Shown: positions 52,033 through 60,701 of the stretch, in pieces
Layout: every line of letters starts with the position of its first letter
How positions within the stretch are numbered: the stretch's first letter is position 1
Source: Sphingomonas sp. HITSZ_GF
GTDB taxonomy: Bacteria > Pseudomonadota > Alphaproteobacteria > Sphingomonadales > Sphingomonadaceae
NCBI RefSeq assembly: GCF_029543155.1
Contig: NZ_JARQXA010000001.1
Span: forward strand, 558,001-622,000
DNA: 64,000 nt
Direction of reading: 5' to 3'
Notes under the pieces: generated by a model
Told to the model about the DNA's origin: nothing
The model's input: only the letters and a program-made list of their open reading frames with translations
Databases searched by the model: none
Translations under genes and position numbers: made by a program

Positions 52033-53667
52033 ATGGCGCGGTATATATTCATCACCGGCGGCGTGGTCTCCTCGCTCGGCAAGGGTCTCATGGCAGCGAG
52101 CCTCGCGGCTCTGCTCCAGGCTCGTGGCTATCGAGTCCGCATCCGCAAGTTCGATCCCTATCTCAACGTCGATCCCGGCACGATGTCGCCGCACCAGCAT
52201 GGTGAGGTCTATGTCACCGACGACGGCGCGGAGACCGATCTCGATCTCGGCCATTACGAGCGCTTCACCGGCGTCGCCTCGCGCCAGTCGGACAACATCA
52301 CTTCGGGCCGGATCTACAAGACGATCATCGAGCGCGAGCGCCGCGGCGACTATCTCGGCGCCACCGTCCAGGTGATCCCGCACGTCACCGACGCGATCAA
52401 GGCATTCGCCCAGGCGGATACCGAGGATCTCGATTTCGTGCTGTGCGAGATCGGCGGCACTGTCGGCGACATCGAGTCGCTGCCCTTCGTCGAGGCGATT
52501 CGCCAGCTCCGCAACGATCTCGGCCGCAACCAGTCGGTCAGCGTCCACCTCACGCTGGTGCCGTACATCGCCGCAGCCGGTGAGCTGAAGACCAAGCCGA
52601 CCCAGCACAGCGTCCGCGAGCTCGCCTCGCTCGGCGTCCATGCCGATGTCATCGTCTGCCGCAGCGAAAAGCCGCTGCCCGAGAGCGACCGCGCCAAGAT
52701 CGCGCTGTTCTGCAACGTGCCCGCCTCCTCGGTCATTCCCGCGCTCGACGCGAAGACGATCTACGGCGTGCCGCTCCAGTATCACGAGCAGGGCCTCGAC
52801 ATCGAAGTGCTCCGCGCCTTCGGCATCGACGCGCAGGGCTCGCCCGATCTCACCCGCTGGGAAGAGATCGTCGATCGCGTCCTCAATCCCGAGGGCGAAG
52901 TCACGATCGGCGTGGTCGGCAAATATATGGGCGTGCCCGACGCCTATAAGTCGCTCACCGAGGCGCTCACGCACGGCGGCATCGCCAACCGGGTGAAGGT
53001 CAACATCCGCTGGCTCGACGCCGAATTGTTCGAGCACGACAATGAGGAAGAGATCACCGCGCAGCTCGAGCCGCTGCACGGCATCCTCGTCCCCGGCGGC
53101 TTTGGCGAGCGCGGCAGCGAGGGCAAGATCGCCGGCGTCAAGTTCGCCCGCGAGCGCAACGTGCCCTTCTTCGGCATCTGCCTCGGCATGCAGATGGCCT
53201 GTATCGAGGGCGCGCGGGCAGGGGGCGTCACCGACGCCTCCACTACCGAATTCGGCCCGACGCAGGAGCCGGTGGTCGGCATGATCACTGAGTGGATGAC
53301 CGCGGACGGCCTCCAGAAGCGCGAGGCCGGCGGCGATCTGGGCGGCACGATGCGTCTCGGCGCCTATACCGCGAAGCTCGGCGGCAATTCGGTCGTCTCC
53401 TCGATCTACGGCACCGACGAGATCAGCGAGCGCCACCGCCACCGCTACGAGGTCAACACCGCCTACAAGCCGGTGCTCGAGCAGGGCGGCCTCGTCTTCT
53501 CGGGCATGTCGCCCGACGGCGCGCTGCCCGAGATCGTCGAGCGGCCCGACCATCCCTGGTTCGTCGGCGTGCAGTTCCACCCGGAGCTCAAGTCCAAGCC
53601 CTTCGAGCCGCACCCGCTCTTCGCCGGCTTCATCGAAGCCGCGGTGCGGCAGAGCCGGCTGGTCTGA
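52033..53667 (+). CDS. pyrG: CTP synthase
   Basis: The amidoligase domain starts [20 protein letters not shown] and has [20 protein letters not shown]. The glutaminase domain has [18 protein letters not shown] with the nucleophile Cys, and [12 protein letters not shown]. It converts UTP to CTP with glutamine. 544 residues, normal. Ends in a REP pair and a strong terminator. Confidence 0.98.
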   Translation: MARYIFITGGVVSSLGKGLMAASLAALLQARGYRVRIRKFDPYLNVDPGTMSPHQHGEVYVTDDGAETDLDLGHYERFTGVASRQSDNITSGRIYKTIIERERRGDYLGATVQVIPHVTDAIKAFAQADTEDLDFVLCEIGGTVGDIESLPFVEAIRQLRNDLGRNQSVSVHLTLVPYIAAAGELKTKPTQHSVRELASLGVHADVIVCRSEKPLPESDRAKIALFCNVPASSVIPALDAKTIYGVPLQYHEQGLDIEVLRAFGIDAQGSPDLTRWEEIVDRVLNPEGEVTIGVVGKYMGVPDAYKSLTEALTHGGIANRVKVNIRWLDAELFEHDNEEEITAQLEPLHGILVPGGFGERGSEGKIAGVKFARERNVPFFGICLGMQMACIEGARAGGVTDASTTEFGPTQEPVVGMITEWMTADGLQKREAGGDLGGTMRLGAYTAKLGGNSVVSSIYGTDEISERHRHRYEVNTAYKPVLEQGGLVFSGMSPDGALPEIVERPDHPWFVGVQFHPELKSKPFEPHPLFAGFIEAAVRQSRLV

Positions 53668-53671
53668 TAGC

Positions 53672-53747
53672 CGTCTTCCCGGCGAAAGCCGGAATCTCAG
53701 GCGAAGGCGCGATACGGCACGAGATCCCGGCCTTCGCCGGGATGACG
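53672..53747. repeat. REP pair (family A, left unit degenerate)
   Basis: CGTCTTCCCGGCGAAAGCCG at 53672 differs from the consensus at CATC to CTTC and again at GGAATC; the right unit ends GCCGGGATGACG at 53747. Sits between the pyrG stop and its terminator. Confidence 0.88.
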
Positions 53748-53756
53748 ATCTGGAAG

Positions 53757-53789
53757 AAGGCCGGGGCGCTAACCCCGGCCTTTTCTTTT
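53757..53789 (+). terminator. Intrinsic terminator after pyrG
   Basis: AAGGCCGGGG (53757-53766) and CCCCGGCCTT (53773-53782) pair perfectly around CGCTAA, followed by TTCTTTT. Confidence 0.93.
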
Positions 53790-53830
53790 GCGATCGCCCC
53801 ACGCTAAGGCCCCGCACAAGGGGGCGCCGC

Positions 53831-54394
53831 ATGTCGGATTTCGAATTCATCTTCTCGCTGTTCGGCCTGCTGCTCGGCCTGTCGATCGCCGAGGTGCTGG
53901 CCGGGCTTGCCCGCGCGATCGAGGCGCGGCTGCGCCCGGGCGCCGCGATCCGCATCGGCTGGCTCACGCCGCTGCTCGGCGCCTTCGTGATGCTCGACCT
54001 GCTGTCCTTCTGGCAGGCTGCCTGGGTGGTGCGCGACCTGATCGGCGTCTCGGGCAAGGCACTGATGGCGATCACCGTGTTCGCCAGCGCCTATTATCTC
54101 GCCGCGCATCTCGTCTTCCCGCGCGAGGCCGAGGCTCAGCCCGACTTCGATGCGCATTTCTTCCGCGTCCGCCGCGTCGTGATCGGGGTGATGTTCGGCC
54201 TGCTGTTCTGCCAGCTCGGCTATTACGCCAGCCTGCCCGGGCTCGCCCCGCATCTGCTGCGTCCGCTCGCGCTGGGGATGACGGTGATCCTGGTGCTGCT
54301 GATGGCCGCCGCGATGCTCGTCCGCGGCGAGCGCTGGGCGCGGCTGGTAATGCTCGCGCTCGTCGCGCGCTACGTCGTGGTGTACCTGCTCTAG
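53831..54394 (+). CDS. Polytopic membrane protein of unknown function
   Basis: About five or six hydrophobic helices, for example FEFIFSLFGLLLGLSIAEVL, WLTPLLGAFVMLDLLSFW and VVIGVMFGLLFCQLGYYASL. No family was recognised. An ATG after GGGGGCGCCGC starts the 187 residues. Its stop overlaps that of the convergent XRE gene by 4 bp. Confidence 0.78.
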   Translation: MSDFEFIFSLFGLLLGLSIAEVLAGLARAIEARLRPGAAIRIGWLTPLLGAFVMLDLLSFWQAAWVVRDLIGVSGKALMAITVFASAYYLAAHLVFPREAEAQPDFDAHFFRVRRVVIGVMFGLLFCQLGYYASLPGLAPHLLRPLALGMTVILVLLMAAAMLVRGERWARLVMLALVARYVVVYLL

Positions 54395-55221
54395 CCCTTC
54401 GCCTCGATCGCCGCCCGGATTGTCGCCGCCACCTCGGGGGTGGCAGGGTTGTAGATCATCAGGTTGAGTTCGGGCCGCCCTTCCACTGCGAAGGTCGAGA
54501 ATTCCAGCGCGATCAGCCCCAGTTCCGGATGGCGCAGCTTCTTCACCCCGTCGCCGGGATAGCCGGCGACGTCGTTGCTCCGCCACAGCGCCTCGAACTC
54601 GGCGCTGCTCCGTGACAATTCCTCCACCAGCTCGGTGATCTCGGCCGTGGCGCCTGCCCGCGTCACATCGGCGCGGAACGAGGCGACGACATAGCGCGCC
54701 ACGCTGCGCCAGTCCTCCTGCGCCGCCTGCATCGCCGAATCGGAGAAGAGCCGCCGCAGCACGTTGCGCTCGCGCACCGGCACCTGGGCATAGTCGGTCA
54801 GCACGATCGCCGCGGCGCGGTTCCATGCCACCACGTCCCAGGTCGCGGTGCGGATCATCGCCGGGGCATAAGGAATCGCGTCGAGCACGCCCTGCAGCCG
54901 CGGCGAGATGCCTTCCATCCCGCGATATCTCGCCTCTGGCGGATGGCCGAAGGCGAGCATGTACATATGCGCGCGCTCGGGCTCGGTGAGCATCAGTCCC
55001 GCCGAGATCCGGTCGAGCACATCGGCCGAGGGCGCGCCGCCGCGGCCCTGTTCGAGCCAGGTGTACCAGGTCGGGCTGATGTTCGATCGCTGCGCCACTT
55101 CCTCGCGCCGCAGCCCCGGCGTGCGCCGCCGCCCGGGGCCGAAGCCGAAGCTTGCGGGATCGAGCCGGGTGCGCCGGTCACGGAGGAATTGCCCCAGGGG
55201 CGTGGCGCTGTCTTCGGGCAT
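54391..55221 (-). CDS. XRE-family regulator with MmyB-like ligand domain
   Basis: N-terminal helix-turn-helix: LGQFLRDRRTRLDPASFGF, TPGLRREEVAQRSNISPTWY and TWLEQGRGGAPSADVL. The C-terminal domain has WDVVAWNRAAAIVL and HPELGLIALEFSTFAVEGRP, matching MmyB-like PAS-type ligand domains. Such regulators often control a divergent oxidoreductase gene, here the SDR enzyme 94 bp away. Confidence 0.93.
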   Translation of the reverse strand: MPEDSATPLGQFLRDRRTRLDPASFGFGPGRRRTPGLRREEVAQRSNISPTWYTWLEQGRGGAPSADVLDRISAGLMLTEPERAHMYMLAFGHPPEARYRGMEGISPRLQGVLDAIPYAPAMIRTATWDVVAWNRAAAIVLTDYAQVPVRERNVLRRLFSDSAMQAAQEDWRSVARYVVASFRADVTRAGATAEITELVEELSRSSAEFEALWRSNDVAGYPGDGVKKLRHPELGLIALEFSTFAVEGRPELNLMIYNPATPEVAATIRAAIEAKG

Positions 55222-55315
55222 AGCCTGTTGGTCTTTATACTAGGATAACGTCACTACTTTAACAGGAAGATGGCCAGCGCCACAATGGCCTCCGAACAGA
55301 CAAACGGAGTATCCC

Positions 55316-56209
55316 ATGCGTGTCTTCCTCACCGGCGCCACCGGCTTCATCGGCTCGCGAATCGTCCCCGAGCTGCTCGCGGCAGGTCATCAGGTGCTCG
55401 GCCTCACCCGCTCCGATGCCGGCGCCGCCGCGCTCGCCGCGCAAGGCGCCCAGGTCCATCGCGGCACGCTCGAGGACCCTGCCGGCCTCGCCGCCGGCGC
55501 GGAACAGGCGGACGCGGTGATCCACACCGCCTTCGATCACGACTTCGCCAATTTCGTCGCCAATTGCGAGAAGGACGGTCGCGTCATCGCTGCGATCGGC
55601 GAAGTGCTCAAGGGCAGCGACCGACCGTTCCTGATCACTTCGGGCACCGGCATGGGTTCCCCCGGTCCAGGCCAGCTCGCCGATGAGGACGTATTCAACC
55701 TCGATCACCCCAATCCGCGCGCGATCTCCGAAACCACCGGCGCGGCGCTGCTCGATGCCGGTATCGACGTCCGCATCGTCCGCCTGCCGCAGGTGCATGA
55801 CACGCATCGCCAGGGCCTGATCAGCCCGATGGTCCAGATCGCCCGGGCGAAGGGTTTCGTCGCCTATATCGGCGACGGCGCCAATCGCTGGCCGGCCGGC
55901 CCGGTCGATGCCGTCGCGAAGCTCTACCAGCTTGCACTCGACAAGGGCGCGGCAGGTGGCCGTTATCACGCGGTGGCGGAGGAGGGCATCACCGCCCGTG
56001 CCATTGCCGAGGTGCTGGGGGAGGGGCTCGGCATGCCCGTCCGCTCGATCGCCGCCGAGGAGTCGACGGCCTATTTCGGCTGGCTCGGCATGCTCGCCGG
56101 GCTCGATATGCCCGCCTCCAGCGCCAAGACCCGCGCCCGCCTCGGCTGGGACCCGCGCGGCCCGAGCCTGATCGAGGACCTCAAGGCGATGGACTATTCG
56201 GCGATCTGA
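55316..56209 (+). CDS. NAD(P)-dependent epimerase/dehydratase (atypical SDR)
   Basis: VFLTGATGFIGSRIVPELLA is the dinucleotide site, followed by HTAFDHDFANF and an active-site region different from YxxxK (FLITSGTGMGSPGPG). The C-terminus has ARLGWDPRGPSLIEDL. It resembles SDR_a5-type proteins regulated by MmyB-like factors. GGAG lies 6 nt before the ATG. The substrate is unknown. Confidence 0.9.
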   Translation: MRVFLTGATGFIGSRIVPELLAAGHQVLGLTRSDAGAAALAAQGAQVHRGTLEDPAGLAAGAEQADAVIHTAFDHDFANFVANCEKDGRVIAAIGEVLKGSDRPFLITSGTGMGSPGPGQLADEDVFNLDHPNPRAISETTGAALLDAGIDVRIVRLPQVHDTHRQGLISPMVQIARAKGFVAYIGDGANRWPAGPVDAVAKLYQLALDKGAAGGRYHAVAEEGITARAIAEVLGEGLGMPVRSIAAEESTAYFGWLGMLAGLDMPASSAKTRARLGWDPRGPSLIEDLKAMDYSAI

Positions 56210-56238
56210 GCGGTTCGTTTGCGGGAGTGAACGACCCC

Positions 56239-56339
56239 GTTCCCCGGCGAAAGCCGGGGCCCAGTATCGGTGAGGTAGTGAGGCAGCGGAACCTCTCGAA
56301 GGACGTTGCAACTGGGCCCCGGCTTTCGCCGGGGAACGG
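56239..56339. repeat. REP pair (family B)
   Basis: GTTCCCCGGCGAAAGCCGGG at 56239 and CCCCGGCTTTCGCCGGGGAA ending near 56337, separated by about 50 bp. Between the SDR gene and the convergent GFA gene. Confidence 0.9.
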
Positions 56340-56359
56340 TAGGCGGCGGGGCGCCATCT

Positions 56360-56752
56360 CTATGCTTCCGAGCGCCCACCCCCCTCCCGATCCCGCTCAT
56401 AGCTATGCTCCAGCGGAAACGCCGGCAGCCATTCCTCGCGCCGCACCGTCCACAGCTCATAGCCGGGCACGAAAGCGTCAGGAGCGTCCAGGGCGCCCAG
56501 CATCACTTCGATCTCGTCGCCATGATGCGCGAACACCGAAGAGCCGCAGGTCGGGCAGAAATGCCGCCCCTGATAGGCATGCGTCTCGCCATGGACCGTC
56601 ACCGCGCCCTCGGGAAAGATCGCCCCGGCATAGAAGAGCGCGCCGTGATGCTTCCGGCAGTCCAGGCAATGGCACAGCCCCACGCGCCAGGGCGCACCGC
56701 GTGCCTCGATCCGCACCGCGCCGCACAGGCACCCGCCGCCATGTCGCTCCAC
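56360..56752 (-). CDS. GFA-family (CENP-V-like) zinc protein
   Basis: Zinc ligands are visible in GGCLCGAVRIEA, LCHCLDCRKHHGAL and FCPTCGSSVFAHHG, the glutathione-dependent formaldehyde-activating pattern. The family binds glutathione adducts; the enzymatic role is often unproven. GTG 56752 is chosen with GGAAGG 7 nt upstream; another GTG lies 15 bp further. 130 residues. Confidence 0.9.
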   Translation of the reverse strand: MERHGGGCLCGAVRIEARGAPWRVGLCHCLDCRKHHGALFYAGAIFPEGAVTVHGETHAYQGRHFCPTCGSSVFAHHGDEIEVMLGALDAPDAFVPGYELWTVRREEWLPAFPLEHSYERDREGGGRSEA

Positions 56753-56851
56753 GCCGCATCCTTCCACACGCCTCGGACGCGGAAGTTTAGGCACGTGGCG
56801 GAAACCCGAAAAGCCTTTCAAACCGGCCCCCGCATCGACTAGCGAACCCGC

Positions 56852-57490
56852 ATGCGTATCCTGGTCGCGCTGCTCGCGCTCTTCCTCACTCCGTTGCTGA
56901 TTGGCGCCGCCGCTCCGCAGGGTCCGGGCACGATACGCGTCCGCCTGGTCACCTCGGCGGGCAATATCGTCGTCGCGCTCGATGCCCGGCGCGCACCCAA
57001 GACCGTCGCCAACTTCCTCGCCTATGTCGATGACGGCCGGCTCGAGAACACGCAATTCTATCGCTCGGCGCGCCGCAAGGGCGATCCCACGCACGGCTTC
57101 GTCCAAGGCGGGATCGGCACCGATGCCCGGCGCATGCTGCCCTCGGTGCCGCTCGAATCGACCGCGCAGACCGGATTGAAGCATCTCGACGGCACGATCT
57201 CGATGGCGCACGGCCCGAACTTCGACGGCGCCAATTGCAACTTCTCGATCATGGTCGGCCCCAATCCGGGGCTCGACGCGCGCGGCCCGTTCCGCGGCTT
57301 CGCGGCCTTCGGCAAGGTGATCCAGGGCATGGACGTGGTGAAGCGGATCCTCGCGATGCCCACCGGCGGCGGCCGCGATGCGATGAAGGACCAGATGATC
57401 CTCAAGCCGGTGAAGATATTGCGCGCCGAGCGGCTGGACGGGGTTGCTCGGCCCACCGGCCGGGTCAAGCCCTGGCTGATCGGCGCATGA
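56852..57490 (+). CDS. Secreted cyclophilin-type peptidyl-prolyl isomerase
   Basis: A signal peptide (MRILVALLALFLTPLLIGAA) leads into RVRLVTSAGNIVVALDARRA, TVANFLAYVDDG, FYRSARRKGDPTHGFVQGGI and ANCNFSIMVGPNPGLD. The usual QGG-GG-F and SQFFI motifs are degenerate (CNFSIM), so this is a divergent cyclophilin. Probably periplasmic folding helper. 212 residues. Confidence 0.9.
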   Translation: MRILVALLALFLTPLLIGAAAPQGPGTIRVRLVTSAGNIVVALDARRAPKTVANFLAYVDDGRLENTQFYRSARRKGDPTHGFVQGGIGTDARRMLPSVPLESTAQTGLKHLDGTISMAHGPNFDGANCNFSIMVGPNPGLDARGPFRGFAAFGKVIQGMDVVKRILAMPTGGGRDAMKDQMILKPVKILRAERLDGVARPTGRVKPWLIGA

Positions 57491-57694
57491 TCGCCGGGTG
57501 CCGCACCCGAGCAATGTTTTGATTCAAAGCCGACATGGACCGGAAGAATATTTCCCGCCGTTTTGGTCCTAACCGCCCGCACTCTCCTATGACGGTAGTG
57601 GGATAGATCGAAACGGCCCTCCGCTCGCAGGCTCTACGTCTCGCCCGAATCTATTTCGGATGCCGGCCCCCCGGGGTCGGCTGGGAGGGAATTG

Positions 57695-59551
57695 ATGTTT
57701 ATTCAGAACATGCCGATTCCGCGCAAGCTCGCGGCGGCCTTCATCACGCTTGTCTGTATCTTCGCCGGCATCGGCTGGCTGCTCTTCTCGAGCCTGCACA
57801 CCGTGGGCACCGCGTCGGAGGACAAGGAACGCGCTTTCGACGTCACGGCCAGCGCGCACGAGATCATGACGCAGATTCTCGAGGAGCAGAGCGCGATCCG
57901 CGCCTATGTCATCCTGCGCAACGCCGATTTCCTCAGCACCTATGGCGATGCCCGCAAGAAGATCGACGCGTCCGCCGAGACCTTCCGCACTCATACCAAG
58001 CTGCCCGAGCAGCGCGCTCGGCTGGAGAAGCTCATGGCGGCCATTGCCGAGCTTAACGGCAAGCTCGATCGCATGATCGAACTCGCCCGCAACCCGGCTA
58101 CCCAGGCCGAGGCCGAGCGGCTCGCCGGCGTCAAGCAGCTCGGCACGATCCGTCAGGTCATGGGCGAGATCCTCGAGGTCCAGGAACAGCGCGTCGAATC
58201 GACTCGCAAGGTCGAGGCTGCGGCGCGCGCCGGCGCCGTCACGGCGCTTACGGTCGGCGGCATCTTCGGCATCGCCGTCGCCATCCTGCTCGGCTGGCTG
58301 CTCACCTCGATGATCGCACGCCCGATCAAGCGGATGACCGCGCTGATGGGCCGCCTCGCCGGTGGCGAGAACGGCATCGACGTGCCGGGTACCGATCGCA
58401 AGGACGAGGTCGGCGGGATGGCCCAGGCCGTGCTGGTCTTCCGCGATGCCGCAGTCGCCAAGGAAAAGGCCGATGCCGCCAAGCTGGTCGCCGATGCCGA
58501 GCAGAAGCACGTCGTCACCGAGCTCACCAACGGCCTGGAAAGTCTGGCCAAGGGTGATCTGACGGCCGAGATCAAGAGCGAGTTCGCCTCGGACTACGTC
58601 GCGCTCAAGGCCAATTTCAACTCGGCGCTCGATGCACTGCGCACGCTGATCGGCTCGGTCGTCGAAGGCGCCGCCAGCATCCGCACCGGCTCGGGCGAGA
58701 TCGCCCAGGCCTCGGAGGATCTCGCGCGTCGTACCGAAAGCAACGCCGCCTCGCTCGAGGAGACCTCGGCTGCGATCAGCCAGATGGACGGCCGCCTCAA
58801 GGCGACGGCCAAGGCTGCCGGCACCACGCTCACGCGCGCCGACCAGGCGATCGCCACCGTCGGCGATGGCCGCTCGATCGCCGACGATGCCGTCCAGGCG
58901 ATGACCCGCGTCTCGGAGAGCGCCAAGGGTATCGACAGCGTGATCGAAGGCCTCGACAAGATCGCCTTCCAGACCCGCGTGCTTGCGATGAACGCAGCAG
59001 TCGAAGCCGGCCGCGCCGGCGAGGCCGGCCGTGGCTTCGCAGTCGTCGCCGATCTCGTCTCGGCGCTCGCCATGCGTGCCGAAGAGGAAGCCGGCCGCGC
59101 TCGCGACCAGCTCACCGCTACTCAGACCGACATCGTCGCCGCGGTGGAGATGGTGCAGAAGGTCGATGGCGCGCTGCTCGCCATCTCGGGCGATGTCGAT
59201 CAGGTCCACGATCTGCTTGCCAACATCGCTGCCGACAACGAGGCACAGTCCTCGGCGGTGACCCAGATCGCCGTCGCGATCGGCACGATGGATCAGGCGA
59301 CCCAGCAGAACGCTGCGATGGTCGAGGAAACCTCGGCTGCCTCGCGTAACCTCAGCTCGGAAGTCCAGCTGCTCTCGGAGCAGGCCTCGGCGTTCAACAT
59401 CGGTGCCGGCCAGGCGCCGGCCCGCCGTCCTGCCGCTTCCGGACGCTCCATCCGCGAAAAGGTGGCGCCGGCCTATATGTCGCCCGTCGCGCCCTTGCCG
59501 ACCGCCGCGGTGGCTGCGCTCACCCGTCCGGACGAATGGGCGTCCTTCTGA
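57695..59551 (+). CDS. Methyl-accepting chemotaxis protein
   Basis: Helix one (LAAAFITLVCIFAGIGWLLF), a periplasmic CHASE3-like helical domain of about 160 residues, helix two (ALTVGGIFGIAVAILLGWLL), HAMP (ARPIKRMTALMGRLAGGEN), and a signalling coiled coil with IAFQTRVLAMNAAVEAGRAG and EAGRGFAVVADLVSALAMRA. GGGAGGG lies about 8 nt before ATG 57695; an adjacent TTG at 57692 is also open. No che genes are nearby. The hairpin tip departs from the canonical sequence. Confidence 0.93.
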   Translation: MFIQNMPIPRKLAAAFITLVCIFAGIGWLLFSSLHTVGTASEDKERAFDVTASAHEIMTQILEEQSAIRAYVILRNADFLSTYGDARKKIDASAETFRTHTKLPEQRARLEKLMAAIAELNGKLDRMIELARNPATQAEAERLAGVKQLGTIRQVMGEILEVQEQRVESTRKVEAAARAGAVTALTVGGIFGIAVAILLGWLLTSMIARPIKRMTALMGRLAGGENGIDVPGTDRKDEVGGMAQAVLVFRDAAVAKEKADAAKLVADAEQKHVVTELTNGLESLAKGDLTAEIKSEFASDYVALKANFNSALDALRTLIGSVVEGAASIRTGSGEIAQASEDLARRTESNAASLEETSAAISQMDGRLKATAKAAGTTLTRADQAIATVGDGRSIADDAVQAMTRVSESAKGIDSVIEGLDKIAFQTRVLAMNAAVEAGRAGEAGRGFAVVADLVSALAMRAEEEAGRARDQLTATQTDIVAAVEMVQKVDGALLAISGDVDQVHDLLANIAADNEAQSSAVTQIAVAIGTMDQATQQNAAMVEETSAASRNLSSEVQLLSEQASAFNIGAGQAPARRPAASGRSIREKVAPAYMSPVAPLPTAAVAALTRPDEWASF

Positions 59552-59625
59552 GTAAAAATACATAAATTACGCATTTTATGCCCGGTTTCTCTAGGATTCA
59601 CCTATAGTGAGAGTGCGAGCATTGG

Positions 59626-59659
59626 AGAGGGGAGGGCGAAAGCTCTCCCCTCTTTTTTT
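59626..59659 (+). terminator. Intrinsic terminator after the chemoreceptor
   Basis: AGAGGGGAG (59626-59634) pairs with CTCCCCTCT (59645-59653), followed by a run of seven T. 75 bp after the stop. Confidence 0.92.
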
Positions 59660-59885
59660 GGTCCGGGTATGCTTTCCTACATGCATATGTTCCACTAATG
59701 TTCCTGAGCCCCCGCAAGGGCCGCTCTTTGAACCAGTGAAGCAGCAGTGCGAACATCCACGTCCGGGCTATCTGGTCGTGCAACCCGCCATCCTCTCCGT
59801 GCAGCGGACGGAAACGTTCGCAAGCCACGGCACGAAAAGGCGCCCCGGCCGCAACGCTAGCGAACATCGGCGTGCGAAAGTGTAT
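59660..59885. other. Intergenic region, no recognised feature
   Basis: Between the chemoreceptor terminator and the hsp20 terminator. Frames here are basic and look like shadows. Nothing further seen. Confidence 0.5.
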
Positions 59886-59886
59886 G

Positions 59887-59926
59887 GAAAAACAAAGGGC
59901 GCCCGAACCGATGGTCCAGGCGCCCC
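59887..59926 (-). terminator. Intrinsic terminator after hsp20
   Basis: On the minus strand GGGCGCC and GGCGCCC arms (59897-59903 and 59919-59925) pair around a 15-nt loop, followed by TTTGTTTTT. 53 bp past the hsp20 stop. Confidence 0.8.
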
Positions 59927-59978
59927 CCGCTGCGACGTCCAAAGGGAGGAAGACGTCGCGAGCCGTGGTCGGTCTTGC

Positions 59979-60449
59979 TTAGGCCGCGTCGGCCTCGCGA
60001 TGCACGATCGGGGTCGGCTGGGTGCCGGCGTTCACCGCGATCTTCTTGGGCTTCATCGCCTCGGGCACCTCGCGCACCAGATCGATCACGAGCAGGCCGT
60101 CGGCAAGATCGGCGCTCTCGACGCGGACGAAGTCGGCCAGCTCGAAGCGGCGCTCGAAGCTGCGGGTGGCGATGCCCAGGTGCAGATAGGCGCCCTGGTT
60201 GTTCTCGTTCTCCTCGCGCTTCCGGCCGGCCACCAGCAGCAGGTTCTGCTGCGCGGTGATGTCGATCTCGTCGGCCTTGAAGCCGGCGACGGCGAGGGTG
60301 ATCCGGTAGCGGTCTTCGGCGACGCGCTCGAGGTTGAACGGGGGATAATTCTCGGATGCCTGCTGGCGGGCGCTTGCCTCGAGCAGGTCGAACAGCCGGT
60401 CGAATCCGATGGTCGAGCGGCGGAAGGGAGTGAAGTCGAACTGGCGCAT
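59979..60449 (-). CDS. Small heat-shock protein, Hsp20/IbpA type
   Basis: Alpha-crystallin domain: PFNLERVAEDRYRITLAVAG, LLLVAGRKREENENNQGAYL and the class A signature GIATRSFERRFELADFV. It holds unfolding proteins during heat stress. ATG 60449 (MRQFDFTPFRRSTIGFDRLF) is the usual start; the frame extends to 60536. GAGG lies 7 nt upstream, inside a predicted hairpin. 156 residues. Confidence 0.95.
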   Translation of the reverse strand: MRQFDFTPFRRSTIGFDRLFDLLEASARQQASENYPPFNLERVAEDRYRITLAVAGFKADEIDITAQQNLLLVAGRKREENENNQGAYLHLGIATRSFERRFELADFVRVESADLADGLLVIDLVREVPEAMKPKKIAVNAGTQPTPIVHREADAA

Positions 60450-60478
60450 ATCAAGACCTCTAGTCTGAGCGAATTGAT
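60450..60478 (-). promoter_or_regulatory. Possible RNA thermometer hairpin over the hsp20 ribosome-binding site
   Basis: In the mRNA, AUCAA and UUGAU close a hairpin that ends one base from the AUG and holds the SD (AGAGG) opposite UUCGCUC: CUC pairs with GAG, followed by a G.G apposition, a feature of ROSE-type thermometers. A CTTGAAA element near 60572-60578 may be a sigma-32 -35 box. Both are unproven. Confidence 0.45.
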
Positions 60479-60651
60479 CCTTCCCCGGCGCCCGGAAGGG
60501 CCCCGAAACGCCTGGGCCGCGGCCCCTTCTGGGCACCGCGCTTAACTTAGGTTGTGTTGAAGATCGGGGCTTTCAAGTGCGCCGAAACGAGGGTCCTGCG
60601 CGGCGATCAACCGCGGCTAGGGATCGCTAAACATCTCCTTGCTCGCTAATA

Positions 60652-60668
60652 TCCACCAAATTAGTGGA
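60652..60668. promoter_or_regulatory. Short inverted repeat before the TonB receptor
   Basis: TCCAC (60652-60656) and GTGGA (60664-60668) flank CAAATTA in an AT-rich patch about 35 bp before the receptor start, a place fitting an operator. The 5-bp arms are short, and no regulator gene is adjacent. Confidence 0.4.
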
Positions 60669-60701
60669 AATTAAATGCGACACGGCCCAAAGGGGATGAT
60701 G

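Noticed and set aside
57587-59563. 658-residue open frame opposite the chemoreceptor
   Set aside because: Shadow; low-complexity Asp/Arg/His-rich translation.
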